This document shows positions 1-7,164 of a stretch of 11,550 nt of DNA, in pieces (positions within the stretch are counted from its first letter, which is position 1; each line of letters opens with the position of its first letter). The position numbers and the translations under genes are program-made. The DNA lies in the NCBI GenBank assembly GCA_001829395.1, contig MIBD01000032.1, positions 1,464-13,013 on the forward strand, written 5' to 3'. The notes below the pieces were generated by a model. The model had not been told where the DNA came from. It saw only the letters and a program-made list of their open reading frames with translations, and did no database searches. This DNA is from Spirochaetes bacterium GWF1_49_6. GTDB taxonomy: Bacteria; Spirochaetota; Brevinematia; Brevinematales; GWF1-51-8.

Positions 1-274
1 CGATGCCGTGTTTTTTCAGATCGGCGAGATGATCGGGGTTATCGGCGCACGCGAGGATGCCGGAATGCACCATCGGGTGCAGGGTCTTCACGCGGCCGCC
101 GAGCACTTCGGGGAACCCGGTAATCGAGCTGAGTTCCGTAACGGGAACGCCCTTGTCTTTCAGGTACTTGTATGTCCCGCCGCTCGATACGATCTCATAC
201 CCGCGGCCAGAAAGGTATTCCGCGAATGTCTCTATTCCGTCCTTCTTATATACGCTGAATAACGCCCTTTTCAT
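1..274 (-). CDS. purH: Bifunctional purine biosynthesis protein PurH, N-terminal part (cut by window edge)
   Basis: PurH catalyses the last two steps of de novo IMP synthesis in the cytoplasm: AICAR formyl transfer (C-terminal domain) and IMP cyclohydrolase (N-terminal MGS-like domain). Only the first 91 residues lie in the window, all from the cyclohydrolase domain. The protein begins MKRALFSVYKKDGIETFAEY, and residues 30-38 carry the SSGGTYKYL phosphate-loop-like motif. Residues 52-74 match the family signature TGFPEVLGGRVKTLHP...HSGIL, including the conserved Arg61-Val-Lys63. The start at 274 is fixed by a GGGAGGAAG ribosome site just upstream (276-284) and by the usual PurH N-terminus. 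It follows thrC by 16 bp on the same strand and is probably co-transcribed with it. The rest of the gene lies beyond position 1. The family assignment is secure; completeness of the gene cannot be judged. Confidence 0.93.
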   Translation of the reverse strand, partial: MKRALFSVYKKDGIETFAEYLSGRGYEIVSSGGTYKYLKDKGVPVTELSSITGFPEVLGGRVKTLHPMVHSGILACADNPDHLADLKKHGI

Positions 275-290
275 GCTTCCTCCCTGTCGT

Positions 291-1781
291 TTAAGGTTTT
301 AATCCCAGTATTTCGCGGATAGCCGCGCGCCCGTCCTTCAGCCCGATGACTTTATTATGCCGCACGGGCAGTTTGTCCAATCCCTCGAGCGAACGATGCA
401 CCGGTACTCCGGTCAGGGTTTGGAGCTTATCGAGCAGGACGAACTCGTCGTCGATAGCCCTATCGCCCGTAATCGCCTGATATACCGCCGTATTGAATTT
501 GAACGGCGACGCCGTAGACGCGATGATCGTCGGGGTGGCGTCTCCGGTCTGCTCTATATATGCACGGTGTACATGCGATGCGACCGCGGTATGAGTATCG
601 ATCAGGTAATGGTCGTCGCGGTACATCCGCTTGATCTCATCGAGCGTGGATTGCTCGCCGGCAAATCCCCCGTTCAGCGAGTTGAATACCCGTTCGCGGG
701 TCGTCTCGTCCACTTTGAACCGCCCCTTCGTCCTGAGGTCGTCGTACCATCGCACGATCTTCTCCGGGTTGTTCCCGGTCACGCTGTACAGGAAACGTTC
801 GAGGTTCGACGATATGAGGATATCCATCGACGGCGACATGGTCGGGTGAAATTCGCGGTTCTTATCGTAGATACCGTCCGCGATGAAATCGGTCAGTATT
901 TTATTCTTATTGGACGAGCAGATAAAACGGTTCACGGGAAGCCCCATCTGCTGGGCGTAATATCCGGCGAGGATATTGCCGAAATTCCCGGTCGGTACGT
1001 TGAAATTCACCGGGTCGCCGATGAAAACCTTCCGCTTCTCCACCATCTGGAGATACGCCCAGAAGTAGTACACGATCTGCGGGACAAGCCGTCCCCAGTT
1101 GATCGAGTTCGCCGATGAGAATTCGAACCCCGCCGCGCCCAGTTCGCTCACGATTGCCGGATCGGCGAATATCTCCTTGACCATCGTCTGGCAGTCGTCG
1201 AAATTACCCGTAACCCCCACCGTATAGGTGTTCGACCCGGAGGTCGTCACCATCTGGAGTTCCTGAACACGGCTGACACCGTTCTTGGGGTAGAATACAA
1301 TGATGCGGGTGCCGGGTATGTCGCGGAATCCCTCGAGAGCGGCCTTTCCGGTATCGCCCGAGGTCGCGACCAAAATGACTATTTCTTTCTCGGATTTCTG
1401 TTTCTGCGCCGCGATAGTCAGCAGGTGCGGCATGATCTGCAGCGCGAGGTCTTTGAACGCGGCGGTCGGCCCGTGCCAAAGCTCCAGCACCGCGAGGTTA
1501 TCGCGGAGCATACGCAGCGGCGCGGGGTTGATCGTCTCGAACTTGTCGGGACTGTACGCCTCGGCGATCGCATACTGGATTTCGGACTCGGTGTAATCGG
1601 TCAGGTATAGCTTGAGTATCTCGAACGCCATTTCCATGTAGGAGAGGCCGCGCAGGTTAAAAATGTCGATGGGCGGAACGGTTTCCGGGCTGAATAAACC
1701 GCCCTTCGGTACCATCCCCAGCCGGATCGCTTCCGCGCTCGGGACGGGCGGATAATTCCCCCGTGTGCTGACATAACGCAT
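291..1781 (-). CDS. thrC: Threonine synthase (PLP-dependent)
   Basis: Threonine synthase converts O-phospho-homoserine to threonine, the last step of threonine biosynthesis, in the cytoplasm. The 496-residue length fits the long form of the enzyme seen in yeast and many Gram-negative bacteria. The N-terminus has the family's YVSTRG opening, followed by GMVPKGGLFSPE at 22-33. The HGPTAAFKDLALQ motif at 103-115 supplies the Schiff-base lysine, Lys110. ATSGDTGKAALEGF (139-152) and SANSINWGRLVPQ (223-235) are conserved substrate and cofactor segments, and the phosphate-binding NVPTGNFGNILAGYYA segment lies at about 263-278. The frame is intact with no missing key residue. The ATG at 1781 has only a weak upstream GGGG (about 1788-1791), but it gives the expected N-terminus. 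purH follows 16 bp downstream; no other threonine-pathway gene is next to it. Confidence 0.96.
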   Translation of the reverse strand: MRYVSTRGNYPPVPSAEAIRLGMVPKGGLFSPETVPPIDIFNLRGLSYMEMAFEILKLYLTDYTESEIQYAIAEAYSPDKFETINPAPLRMLRDNLAVLELWHGPTAAFKDLALQIMPHLLTIAAQKQKSEKEIVILVATSGDTGKAALEGFRDIPGTRIIVFYPKNGVSRVQELQMVTTSGSNTYTVGVTGNFDDCQTMVKEIFADPAIVSELGAAGFEFSSANSINWGRLVPQIVYYFWAYLQMVEKRKVFIGDPVNFNVPTGNFGNILAGYYAQQMGLPVNRFICSSNKNKILTDFIADGIYDKNREFHPTMSPSMDILISSNLERFLYSVTGNNPEKIVRWYDDLRTKGRFKVDETTRERVFNSLNGGFAGEQSTLDEIKRMYRDDHYLIDTHTAVASHVHRAYIEQTGDATPTIIASTASPFKFNTAVYQAITGDRAIDDEFVLLDKLQTLTGVPVHRSLEGLDKLPVRHNKVIGLKDGRAAIREILGLKP

Positions 1782-1811
1782 AGAATACCCCGATAAAAAT
1801 AAATGAGCTAT

Positions 1812-1840
1812 ATTTTAACCGGAATCGCCGAAAAAAGAAA
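1812..1840 (-). promoter_or_regulatory. Putative sigma70 promoter for thrC-purH
   Basis: On the minus strand, TAAAAT (1812-1817) sits in the context GGTTAAAATATAGC, resembling the -10 regions of other genes here. A poor -35 candidate, TTTCTT (1835-1840), lies 17 bp upstream. This would give a short leader of about 25-30 bases before the thrC ATG, leaving no room for an attenuator or riboswitch. The -10 is reasonable; the -35 is weak. Confidence 0.4.
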
Positions 1841-1865
1841 GTTTATCGGGATTTTGCTTCCGGGA

Positions 1866-1886
1866 TAAAATTTTACGGAATTCCGT
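1866..1886. promoter_or_regulatory. Two abutting palindromes in the thrC / ankyrin-gene divergent region
   Basis: TAAAATTTTA (1866-1875) and ACGGAATTCCGT (1875-1886) are perfect palindromes sharing one base. They lie just upstream of the -35 of the ankyrin gene and about 25 bp upstream of the putative thrC -35. This position would suit an operator controlling either direction. A 12-bp palindrome is expected a few times by chance in a window this size, so the case rests on position only. Confidence 0.25.
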
Positions 1887-1893
1887 CTAACCT

Positions 1894-1921
1894 TTGACAT
1901 TTTATGATTTAATAATATACT
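1894..1921 (+). promoter_or_regulatory. Sigma70-type promoter for the ankyrin lipoprotein gene
   Basis: A perfect -35 TTGACA (1894-1899) is followed after 16 bp by TATACT (1916-1921). Transcription would begin near 1928, which leaves a short leader carrying the AGGAG ribosome site at 1941-1945. A start near 1928 would also exclude the in-frame ATG at 1926 as the translation start. Confidence 0.65.
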
Positions 1922-1952
1922 ATGCATGGTGAAATTTCCGAGGAGAAAGGGT

Positions 1953-2753
1953 ATGGTTAAAAAATATTTTACGGCCGCCGCGTTAGCCGTAATCATTCTA
2001 TCGTTATCATGCTCCAAACCCGCCGAGAAGGATATTTTCGTCTGCGCGGAGAAAGGCGATATCGCCGGGATGAAGCTCCTTCTCGAAAAGGGCACCAACA
2101 TCAATAAGGTCAACCCCGCCAATTATTCCATCCTGTTTGTCGCGATTACCAACGGGGATGTCGAGGCGGTCAAGTTCCTCATCTCGAAGGGCGCGAACCT
2201 GTCGAACCGAATCGTGAATACGACCCCTCTGATGCTCGCCGCCGAGTGCAACCAGACCCAGATCATCGTCCTCCTCGCCGACAAGGGGGTGAAGCTGGAC
2301 GACTCCAACGGGATACGCACCGCGCTCATCTGCGCGGCCGAGAAGGGAAACCTCGACGCGGTAAAAGCATTGACCGAAAAGGGCGCGGATATCAACCTGA
2401 AAAATAACCTGAACTGGACGGCGCTGATGTTCGCGGTCAAGTACGACCGTATCGATATCGTGAAATACCTCATATCGAAGAAGGCCGACCTGAACGCGGG
2501 GGATTATTTCGACGATAAGACCGCGCTGATTATCGCGGTGGAGAACGGCAATCCCGATATGGTGAAACTCCTGATAAATAACGGGGCGGAGATCAACCAG
2601 CCGATGAAGGACACATCGGGGAAGAAAATGATGTACTATACCCCGCTCGACGTCGCGCAGAAGAAGGGGCTGAAGAAAATCGCCGACCTATTGATCGGCA
2701 AGGGCGCGGTATCCAGCACGATGGACTTCGATACCGAATCCAAGACCGAATAA
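1953..2753 (+). CDS. Ankyrin-repeat lipoprotein
   Basis: This 266-residue protein is probably exported, lipid-anchored and built for protein-protein contact. Its N-terminus (MVKKYFTAAALAVIILSLSC) is a lipoprotein signal peptide with the acylated cysteine at residue 20; the -3 position is Ser and -4 is Leu, a relaxed lipobox of the kind tolerated in spirochaetes. Residues 26 to about 258 form seven ankyrin repeats of 31-40 residues, recognisable by T-A/P-L-x-x-A starts and G-N/D-x-x-x-V-K-x-L-I/L cores such as TALICAAEKGNLDAVKALTEKGADI. A short acidic tail follows. The ATG at 1953 is chosen because AGGAG (1941-1945) sits 7 bp upstream; an in-frame ATG at 1926 would put charged residues before the signal and precede the predicted transcript start. 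It has its own promoter and no obvious operon partner. The binding partner is unknown. Confidence 0.88.
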   Translation: MVKKYFTAAALAVIILSLSCSKPAEKDIFVCAEKGDIAGMKLLLEKGTNINKVNPANYSILFVAITNGDVEAVKFLISKGANLSNRIVNTTPLMLAAECNQTQIIVLLADKGVKLDDSNGIRTALICAAEKGNLDAVKALTEKGADINLKNNLNWTALMFAVKYDRIDIVKYLISKKADLNAGDYFDDKTALIIAVENGNPDMVKLLINNGAEINQPMKDTSGKKMMYYTPLDVAQKKGLKKIADLLIGKGAVSSTMDFDTESKTE

Positions 2754-2779
2754 GAAATTCCGTTGAAACGAAAAAACCG

Positions 2780-2808
2780 TTGCGTTTCGGATGAAATGGA
2801 GTTAAAAT
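2780..2808 (+). promoter_or_regulatory. Sigma70-type promoter for the sugar permease gene
   Basis: TTGCGT (2780-2785), 17-bp spacer, then TAAAAT (2803-2808) within GTTAAAATAG. The same 10-base -10 region recurs upstream of the VWA-TPR gene at 8291-8300. A 6-bp dyad (GAAACG at 2765-2770, CGTTTC at 2783-2788) overlaps the -35. The ATG follows 26 bp after the -10, with GAGGGG (2823-2828) as ribosome site. Confidence 0.55.
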
Positions 2809-2834
2809 AGTGCAAAAGAATCGAGGGGCTTACA

Positions 2835-3986
2835 ATGGCGAAATTCCTGAAGGATAACGGCATCCTGATAGCGATGGTATTACTCGGCATACTCATGTCC
2901 GTCCTATCCACATCGTTCCGCTCCACCGCCAACCTCTCCAACCTCATCCTCCAGATGTGCATTACCGGAACCCTCGCCGTGGGTATGACGATGGTTATTC
3001 TGCTGGGAGGTATCGACCTGTCGGTAGGTTCGGTCATAGCGTTATCCGGGGTAGAGGCCGCCCTCCTCATGCAGTCCGGCGTCAATGTCTGGCTCGCGAT
3101 CGGCATCACCCTTCTCACCGGGGGATTCCTGCTCGGCCTATGGAACGGGTTCTGGATCGCGAAGTTCAACATCCCCCCGTTTATCATCACACTCGGTATG
3201 ATGACGATTTCACGCGGGCTCGCGCATCTCCTGACCGGGGGAAGTACGCCCCCTATCGCGGACTCCACGTTCGAATTCATCGGGAACGGGTATATCCCGC
3301 CTCTCCCGTCGCTGATTATTATCGTCCTCGCGCTGGCGGGGTTTATCTACAGCGTGATCGCGGGAATCATGCGAAAAAAGAAGTATGCGATACCGATAAA
3401 GACGATCGAGTGGCTTCCGAATTTCATCATCGGCATCATCGGGTTCGCCTTCGCGTCATGGATATTCCTCAGTTCGCGGGGCAGCGAAAATATGGATAGA
3501 AATCTGGGGATTCCCGTGCCAGCCGCTATTATGGCGGTCGTCATCTTCATCGGGCATTTCCTGCTGACCAATACCCGTTTCGGGCGGCGTATTTACGCGA
3601 TCGGCGGGAACCAGGAAGCCGCGCGCCTTTCGGGCATCAATATCAACGGCGTGAAAATGACCGTCTATGCGATTATGACCGCGCTCGCCGCGATCGGCGG
3701 ATTTATCGCCGCGTCGCGTGTCAGTTCGGCGTCCCCCAACGCGGGCGAGATGATGGAGCTCGACGTTATCGCGGCGGTAGTGATCGGGGGGACATCCCTC
3801 TCCGGGGGGTCGGGGACTATCAAGGGCGCCATTATCGGGGCGATATTTATCCAGATTATGATGAACGGGATGAGCGCGCTGTCCGTACTCGAACCGATAC
3901 AAAAAGTGGCTAAGGGTGTTATTATCATACTGGCTGTGCTTTTCGACGTACTCCAGAAGAAGCGGAAATCAACGGCAGTTAAGTAA
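2835..3986 (+). CDS. Sugar ABC transporter permease, XylH/RbsC/MglC family
   Basis: This is the membrane subunit of a CUT2-type sugar importer, which normally works with a two-domain ATPase and a periplasmic sugar-binding protein. The 383 residues contain about ten hydrophobic segments. The family signature GMTMVILLGGIDLSVGSV lies at 50-67. The cytoplasmic coupling segment at 249-269, containing GRRIYAIGGN and EAARLSG, closely follows the XylH pattern, as does ELDVIAAVVIGGTSLSGGSG (308-327). The length and the extra central region (about 150-225, with basic RKKK near 180) match XylH-type permeases (about 390 residues) better than RbsC (about 320), so xylose or a similar monosaccharide is plausible but unproven. 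GAGGGG precedes the ATG. No ATPase or binding-protein gene lies on either side within the window, which is unusual: the gene has its own promoter and the next gene also has one. Confidence 0.9.
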   Translation: MAKFLKDNGILIAMVLLGILMSVLSTSFRSTANLSNLILQMCITGTLAVGMTMVILLGGIDLSVGSVIALSGVEAALLMQSGVNVWLAIGITLLTGGFLLGLWNGFWIAKFNIPPFIITLGMMTISRGLAHLLTGGSTPPIADSTFEFIGNGYIPPLPSLIIIVLALAGFIYSVIAGIMRKKKYAIPIKTIEWLPNFIIGIIGFAFASWIFLSSRGSENMDRNLGIPVPAAIMAVVIFIGHFLLTNTRFGRRIYAIGGNQEAARLSGININGVKMTVYAIMTALAAIGGFIAASRVSSASPNAGEMMELDVIAAVVIGGTSLSGGSGTIKGAIIGAIFIQIMMNGMSALSVLEPIQKVAKGVIIILAVLFDVLQKKRKSTAVK

Positions 3987-4029
3987 TGAGGTCAATAAAC
4001 CGAAATTTAAACGGAATTGTATCGAATTA

Positions 4030-4057
4030 TGAAATAAATTTTGCCTTTTTTATTTCA
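4030..4057. promoter_or_regulatory. Inverted repeat overlapping the cyclase promoter (possible operator)
   Basis: TGAAATAAA (4030-4038) and TTTATTTCA (4049-4057) are perfect 9-bp arms around a 10-bp centre. The centre and right arm contain the -35 and part of the spacer of the cyclase promoter, so a dimeric regulator bound here would compete with RNA polymerase. The arms are AT-rich and no run of T follows the hairpin, so a terminator for the upstream permease is less likely. Confidence 0.35.
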
Positions 4058-4069
4058 GTGAGTTATAAT
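4041..4069 (+). promoter_or_regulatory. Sigma70-type promoter for the cyclase cassette
   Basis: TTGCCT (4041-4046), 17-bp spacer, then consensus TATAAT (4064-4069) in the context GTTATAATT. It lies 37 bp before the cyclase ATG, with GAGGAAAGGG (4096-4105) as ribosome site. No promoter is evident between the next two genes, so it probably drives 4107-8001 as one unit. Confidence 0.65.
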
Positions 4070-4106
4070 TCGGATAAGTAATTATGTAAAAAATTGAGGA
4101 AAGGGA

Positions 4107-5816
4107 ATGAAAAACACTTTTTCAGAGTTCCTACTTGGAAAAAAAGTAGGCACAGCTCGTGTCGTCCCGTTGTCCACGAAAATCGTTCTGGTTTTCGTCA
4201 TCTTCATTTTAGCATCGAATTTCGTCTCGAACTACATCAACCTTGTTTTGAACCAGGGCGAATTAATTCAATCGATGAAACAGCTCCTCATCAAGGACCT
4301 GAAAGAAATATACACATTCTGTAATAACCAGCGCGAGATTTTCGAATTCAATAAAAACACAGACATGGTTGTATCGAATGTCGAGACCCGTTCGCTGAAC
4401 ACGTTTAAGAATAAAAAGGCCGTGCTCCTCGGAGTTAAGTCCGACGGCTCCTTCCTGTTCCAAGCGTCCAAAATTGAAAAAGCGGCGGCGTTCGAGGATC
4501 AGGCCGCGCTCAAGACAATGCTTGCGTCAGGAACGAACAGCGGTACCGAAGGCGCGATCAACTTCACCCTGCACGGCGAGAATTACCTCGGTATCTATAA
4601 GTACAACCCGAAATGGGGCGTATATCTGATCCGCGCCGAGGAAATGAACGAATTTAACGAGCCGTCTCAGGAGATTTTCCTTAATATCGCGCTGATTATC
4701 GCGATTATCACCGCCGTAAGCACGATTATCGGGGTATTCGTCATCCAGCGCCTCACCCACTTTATCGGGCAGATCACGAACTCCATTATGAAGATGACCA
4801 ACGATCAGCAGTTGGATTTCGTCGACATCCATAAGGCGCCGAACGATGACGTGACATTCCTCGGTATGGCGTTCAACTCGCTCTCCACGACGATCACCAA
4901 CCTGTTATTGATATTCCGAAAGTTCGTCAATAAGGATATTGTCCGAAAAGCGTACAGCGAGAAGGAAGTCCGTCTCGAGGGAAAACAGCTCGAATTGACG
5001 ATGCTTTTCACCGATATCAAGAGCTTCACCTATATCACCGAAACCCTCGGCACCGATATCATCAAACTGCTGAACATTCATTACGACCGCGCTATCCGTG
5101 AGATCGTGAATCTCGACGGTATCATCGGGTCGATTATCGGGGACGCCCTGCTTGCGGTGTACGGTGTTATCGATGAAATGCAGATGAATAAATCGCTGGA
5201 AGCGGTATTGTCCGGGTATAAGATACAGGAAGTGGCGGAACAGCTTCGTATGGAAATGCATAAGCGGAAAGAGGAAATCATCCGCACTAAGGGCGCGTTG
5301 ACTGAACTCGAGGAGAAGGTCTATAAAGCCGTACTGCTCGAAGTCGGCGTGGGTATCGACGGGGGAACCGTATTCTACGGGAATATCGGTTCATACGTCC
5401 GCATGACGAATACGGTTATCGGCGATAAAGTAAACTCGGCGTCGCGTCTGGAAGGACTGACCCGTGTCTATAAAGTTCCTGTCATCTGCTCGCAGTATGT
5501 TAAGGAAGAGATAGAAAAATCATCGCCGAAATTCGGCATCACTTTCGTCGAACTCGATACGGTTCAGGTCAAGGGGAAAACCGAGGGTGTTACCGTGTAT
5601 TGGCCGATCCCGGAAGACCGTCTGACGAAAGAAATACAGGATAATGTAAAAATATTCGCCGATGGCTTAAAGGAATATTATAAAGGCGACTGGGTTAAAG
5701 CGAATGAGAAATTTATGAAAGTTGATTTAGCGCTCGCGGAAGTATACCGTGAACGCACCCAGAAAAAAATAGCCCCCAGTAATTGGAGTGGAATATGGAC
5801 AATGACAACAAAATAA
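4107..5816 (+). CDS. Membrane-bound class III adenylate/guanylate cyclase with periplasmic sensor and HAMP domain
   Basis: This is probably a receptor cyclase making cAMP or cGMP in response to an extracytoplasmic signal. The 569 residues comprise a short cytoplasmic start, TM1 at about 26-46, a 140-residue periplasmic region that looks Cache-like (LLGVKSDGSFLFQAS; KWGVYLIRAEEMNEF near 169-183), TM2 at about 190-213, a HAMP linker at about 214-270 and the catalytic domain at about 293-500. Asp303 (LFTDIKSFT) and Asp346 (IIGDALLAVYG) are the metal ligands. Asn443 and Arg447 (VNSASRL) are the transition-state residues, and Thr436 occupies the base-specificity position as in class IIIb enzymes. 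The usual adenine-recognising Lys is Ser342, so substrate choice is uncertain. The C-terminal stretch (about 515-552: FADGLKEYYKGDW and following) resembles a TPR-like helix pair common after such domains. The last 22 bp overlap the next gene, suggesting translational coupling. Confidence 0.88.
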   Translation: MKNTFSEFLLGKKVGTARVVPLSTKIVLVFVIFILASNFVSNYINLVLNQGELIQSMKQLLIKDLKEIYTFCNNQREIFEFNKNTDMVVSNVETRSLNTFKNKKAVLLGVKSDGSFLFQASKIEKAAAFEDQAALKTMLASGTNSGTEGAINFTLHGENYLGIYKYNPKWGVYLIRAEEMNEFNEPSQEIFLNIALIIAIITAVSTIIGVFVIQRLTHFIGQITNSIMKMTNDQQLDFVDIHKAPNDDVTFLGMAFNSLSTTITNLLLIFRKFVNKDIVRKAYSEKEVRLEGKQLELTMLFTDIKSFTYITETLGTDIIKLLNIHYDRAIREIVNLDGIIGSIIGDALLAVYGVIDEMQMNKSLEAVLSGYKIQEVAEQLRMEMHKRKEEIIRTKGALTELEEKVYKAVLLEVGVGIDGGTVFYGNIGSYVRMTNTVIGDKVNSASRLEGLTRVYKVPVICSQYVKEEIEKSSPKFGITFVELDTVQVKGKTEGVTVYWPIPEDRLTKEIQDNVKIFADGLKEYYKGDWVKANEKFMKVDLALAEVYRERTQKKIAPSNWSGIWTMTTK

Positions 5817-7147
5817 GCCAGATTGTTAATCAGGCTAAATCGAGTTTCCTGAAAGGGGAGGTCGTCGATTCCGCCCGCGAGGTGCTTGAATACTCGCTGG
5901 AAAAGGAATTTTCTAAGTCGAAAAAGAACCGGCGTGTCCTGATCGTATGGGCTATTCTTATATTCCTCGTCCTGATGGGGGGCGCGGCGTTCTTTACCGT
6001 ATATATGATCCAGCAGAAGCAGACGAACGTCAATGTGGATATTACCGATTTTGAGGACCTCAAGCTGACTGAACTCCTCAAGTCCGCCAGTACGGATAAA
6101 TCGCGCATCACGTTCCTCGAGCAGGATATCAAACAGTTGGTGTTCCAGAAGAATCAGGAAGCCGAGCAGATCAACGGGCAGACGGAGCAGTTGATTCAGA
6201 TCGCCAAACAGAAAGGCCTGTCCAAACCGGAGGAGGCCGCCGAAATCGCGATGCTCCAGAAACAGGGCGCCGCGAAGATCGCCTCGATCAACCAGAAGTA
6301 TGATTCGAAAATCTCCATGAAGAAAGAGGAAATCGGCGATCTCAAGGCCAGCCTCAAGGAAAAAGGCGAGAGCGGGGACGTTTCGCAGGAATCGGGGGCT
6401 TATTCCGAGTACGAGAAAATTTTTGAAATCCGCCTCGAGAAAACCAAGCTGTACTACGAGGCTAAAATAAAAGAGCTGAACAAGCAGAATCTCAAGGATA
6501 TCGCGCAGATGCAGAAGCTGAACCAGGAACTGATTAAGGTGCTTATCCTGAAATACAATCCCAACTTTAAGGAAGACGCTGTCAAAGCGCTGATTGCGGT
6601 GAAATATTCCACGGTCGGCGGGACGCTCGGCGAATATAACGCTCTGCTCGCGAAAGAGAACATTATATCCAAGGACGACTTCGACGCGATGAAGATGAAA
6701 GCCGCGAATTTCACGACCGTATTCAGCCGTATCTATAGTATCCCTTATACCAACTCGGTTCCTTCCGCGCTCGCGGGAATCAAGTATTTCCACGACTCCG
6801 CGCTGAAGGACTATGACGCCCTTTGGCAGAAAGCCCTCAAGATTGTCGAGAAAAAGAATAAACTGATCGACACCTACGAATACGCGTTCGAGTACTACAC
6901 GAAGATCGGGCGCGAGACAGGATATATCCTCGACCCGCGCGACCCTAAGAAAATGGTGGTCTATATCAATAAGGCCTACCTCATCAAGAAGGGCGACACC
7001 GCGATCGTGTTCCGTAACGACGACGAGTATATCGGGAAGATTAAGCTCGACCCGCAGGCCGACGCGGTAATCGCGGAGGTGATCGAGCTCGCGGAAGGGG
7101 AGAAAATTCTGCCCCTCGACCGTATCCTGATCAATATCAAGCAGTGA
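5795..7147 (+). CDS. Uncharacterised single-TM coiled-coil protein, coupled to the cyclase
   Basis: I do not recognise this 450-residue protein. It has a cytoplasmic N-terminal segment of about 45 residues, one clear TM helix (about 48-70, RVLIVWAILIFLVLMGGAAFF) and a large C-terminal part. The positive residues before the helix (KSKKNRR) suggest an N-in topology with the C-terminal part in the periplasm. Residues about 100-250 are rich in Lys, Glu and Gln and predict coiled coil (EQDIKQLVFQKN; MKKEEIGDLKASLKEK). Residues about 385-450 look like a compact beta domain (KKMVVYINKAYLIKKGDTAI onward), perhaps SH3-like; this is only an impression. The ATG at 5795 is preferred because GGAG (5785-5788) lies 6 bp upstream; a TTG at 5783 in the same frame overlaps that site. 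It overlaps the cyclase by 22 bp and precedes an exported protein by 17 bp, so the three are probably made together. Confidence 0.85.
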   Translation: MDNDNKISQIVNQAKSSFLKGEVVDSAREVLEYSLEKEFSKSKKNRRVLIVWAILIFLVLMGGAAFFTVYMIQQKQTNVNVDITDFEDLKLTELLKSASTDKSRITFLEQDIKQLVFQKNQEAEQINGQTEQLIQIAKQKGLSKPEEAAEIAMLQKQGAAKIASINQKYDSKISMKKEEIGDLKASLKEKGESGDVSQESGAYSEYEKIFEIRLEKTKLYYEAKIKELNKQNLKDIAQMQKLNQELIKVLILKYNPNFKEDAVKALIAVKYSTVGGTLGEYNALLAKENIISKDDFDAMKMKAANFTTVFSRIYSIPYTNSVPSALAGIKYFHDSALKDYDALWQKALKIVEKKNKLIDTYEYAFEYYTKIGRETGYILDPRDPKKMVVYINKAYLIKKGDTAIVFRNDDEYIGKIKLDPQADAVIAEVIELAEGEKILPLDRILINIKQ

Positions 7148-7164
7148 AAATGAAGGAGCGTTCC

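Noticed and set aside
357..1118. 253-codon plus-strand ORF opposite thrC
   Set aside because: It is antisense to a clearly conserved enzyme gene, Arg-rich, and resembles no known protein; an artefact of GC-biased codons.
1926..1952. Upstream in-frame ATG for the ankyrin lipoprotein
   Set aside because: It would place a charged stretch before the signal peptide, lies at or before the predicted transcript start, and lacks a ribosome site, whereas the ATG at 1953 has AGGAG at good spacing.
2763..2790. Hairpin after the ankyrin gene as an intrinsic terminator
   Set aside because: The stem is only six strong pairs with a 12-base loop, no T-run follows, and its right arm overlaps the -35 of the permease promoter.
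5783..5794. TTG start for the TM coiled-coil protein
   Set aside because: The TTG overlaps the GGAG that serves the ATG at 5795, and it has no good ribosome site of its own.
5678..6793. 371-codon minus-strand ORF opposite the TM coiled-coil gene
   Set aside because: Its sequence mirrors the coiled-coil codons (runs of Leu, Phe and Asp), it has no ribosome site, and it conflicts with two well-supported plus-strand genes.
7144..7164. GTG/ATG starts upstream of the exported protein
   Set aside because: They lie before the AAGGAG site and would add charged residues ahead of a normal signal peptide.
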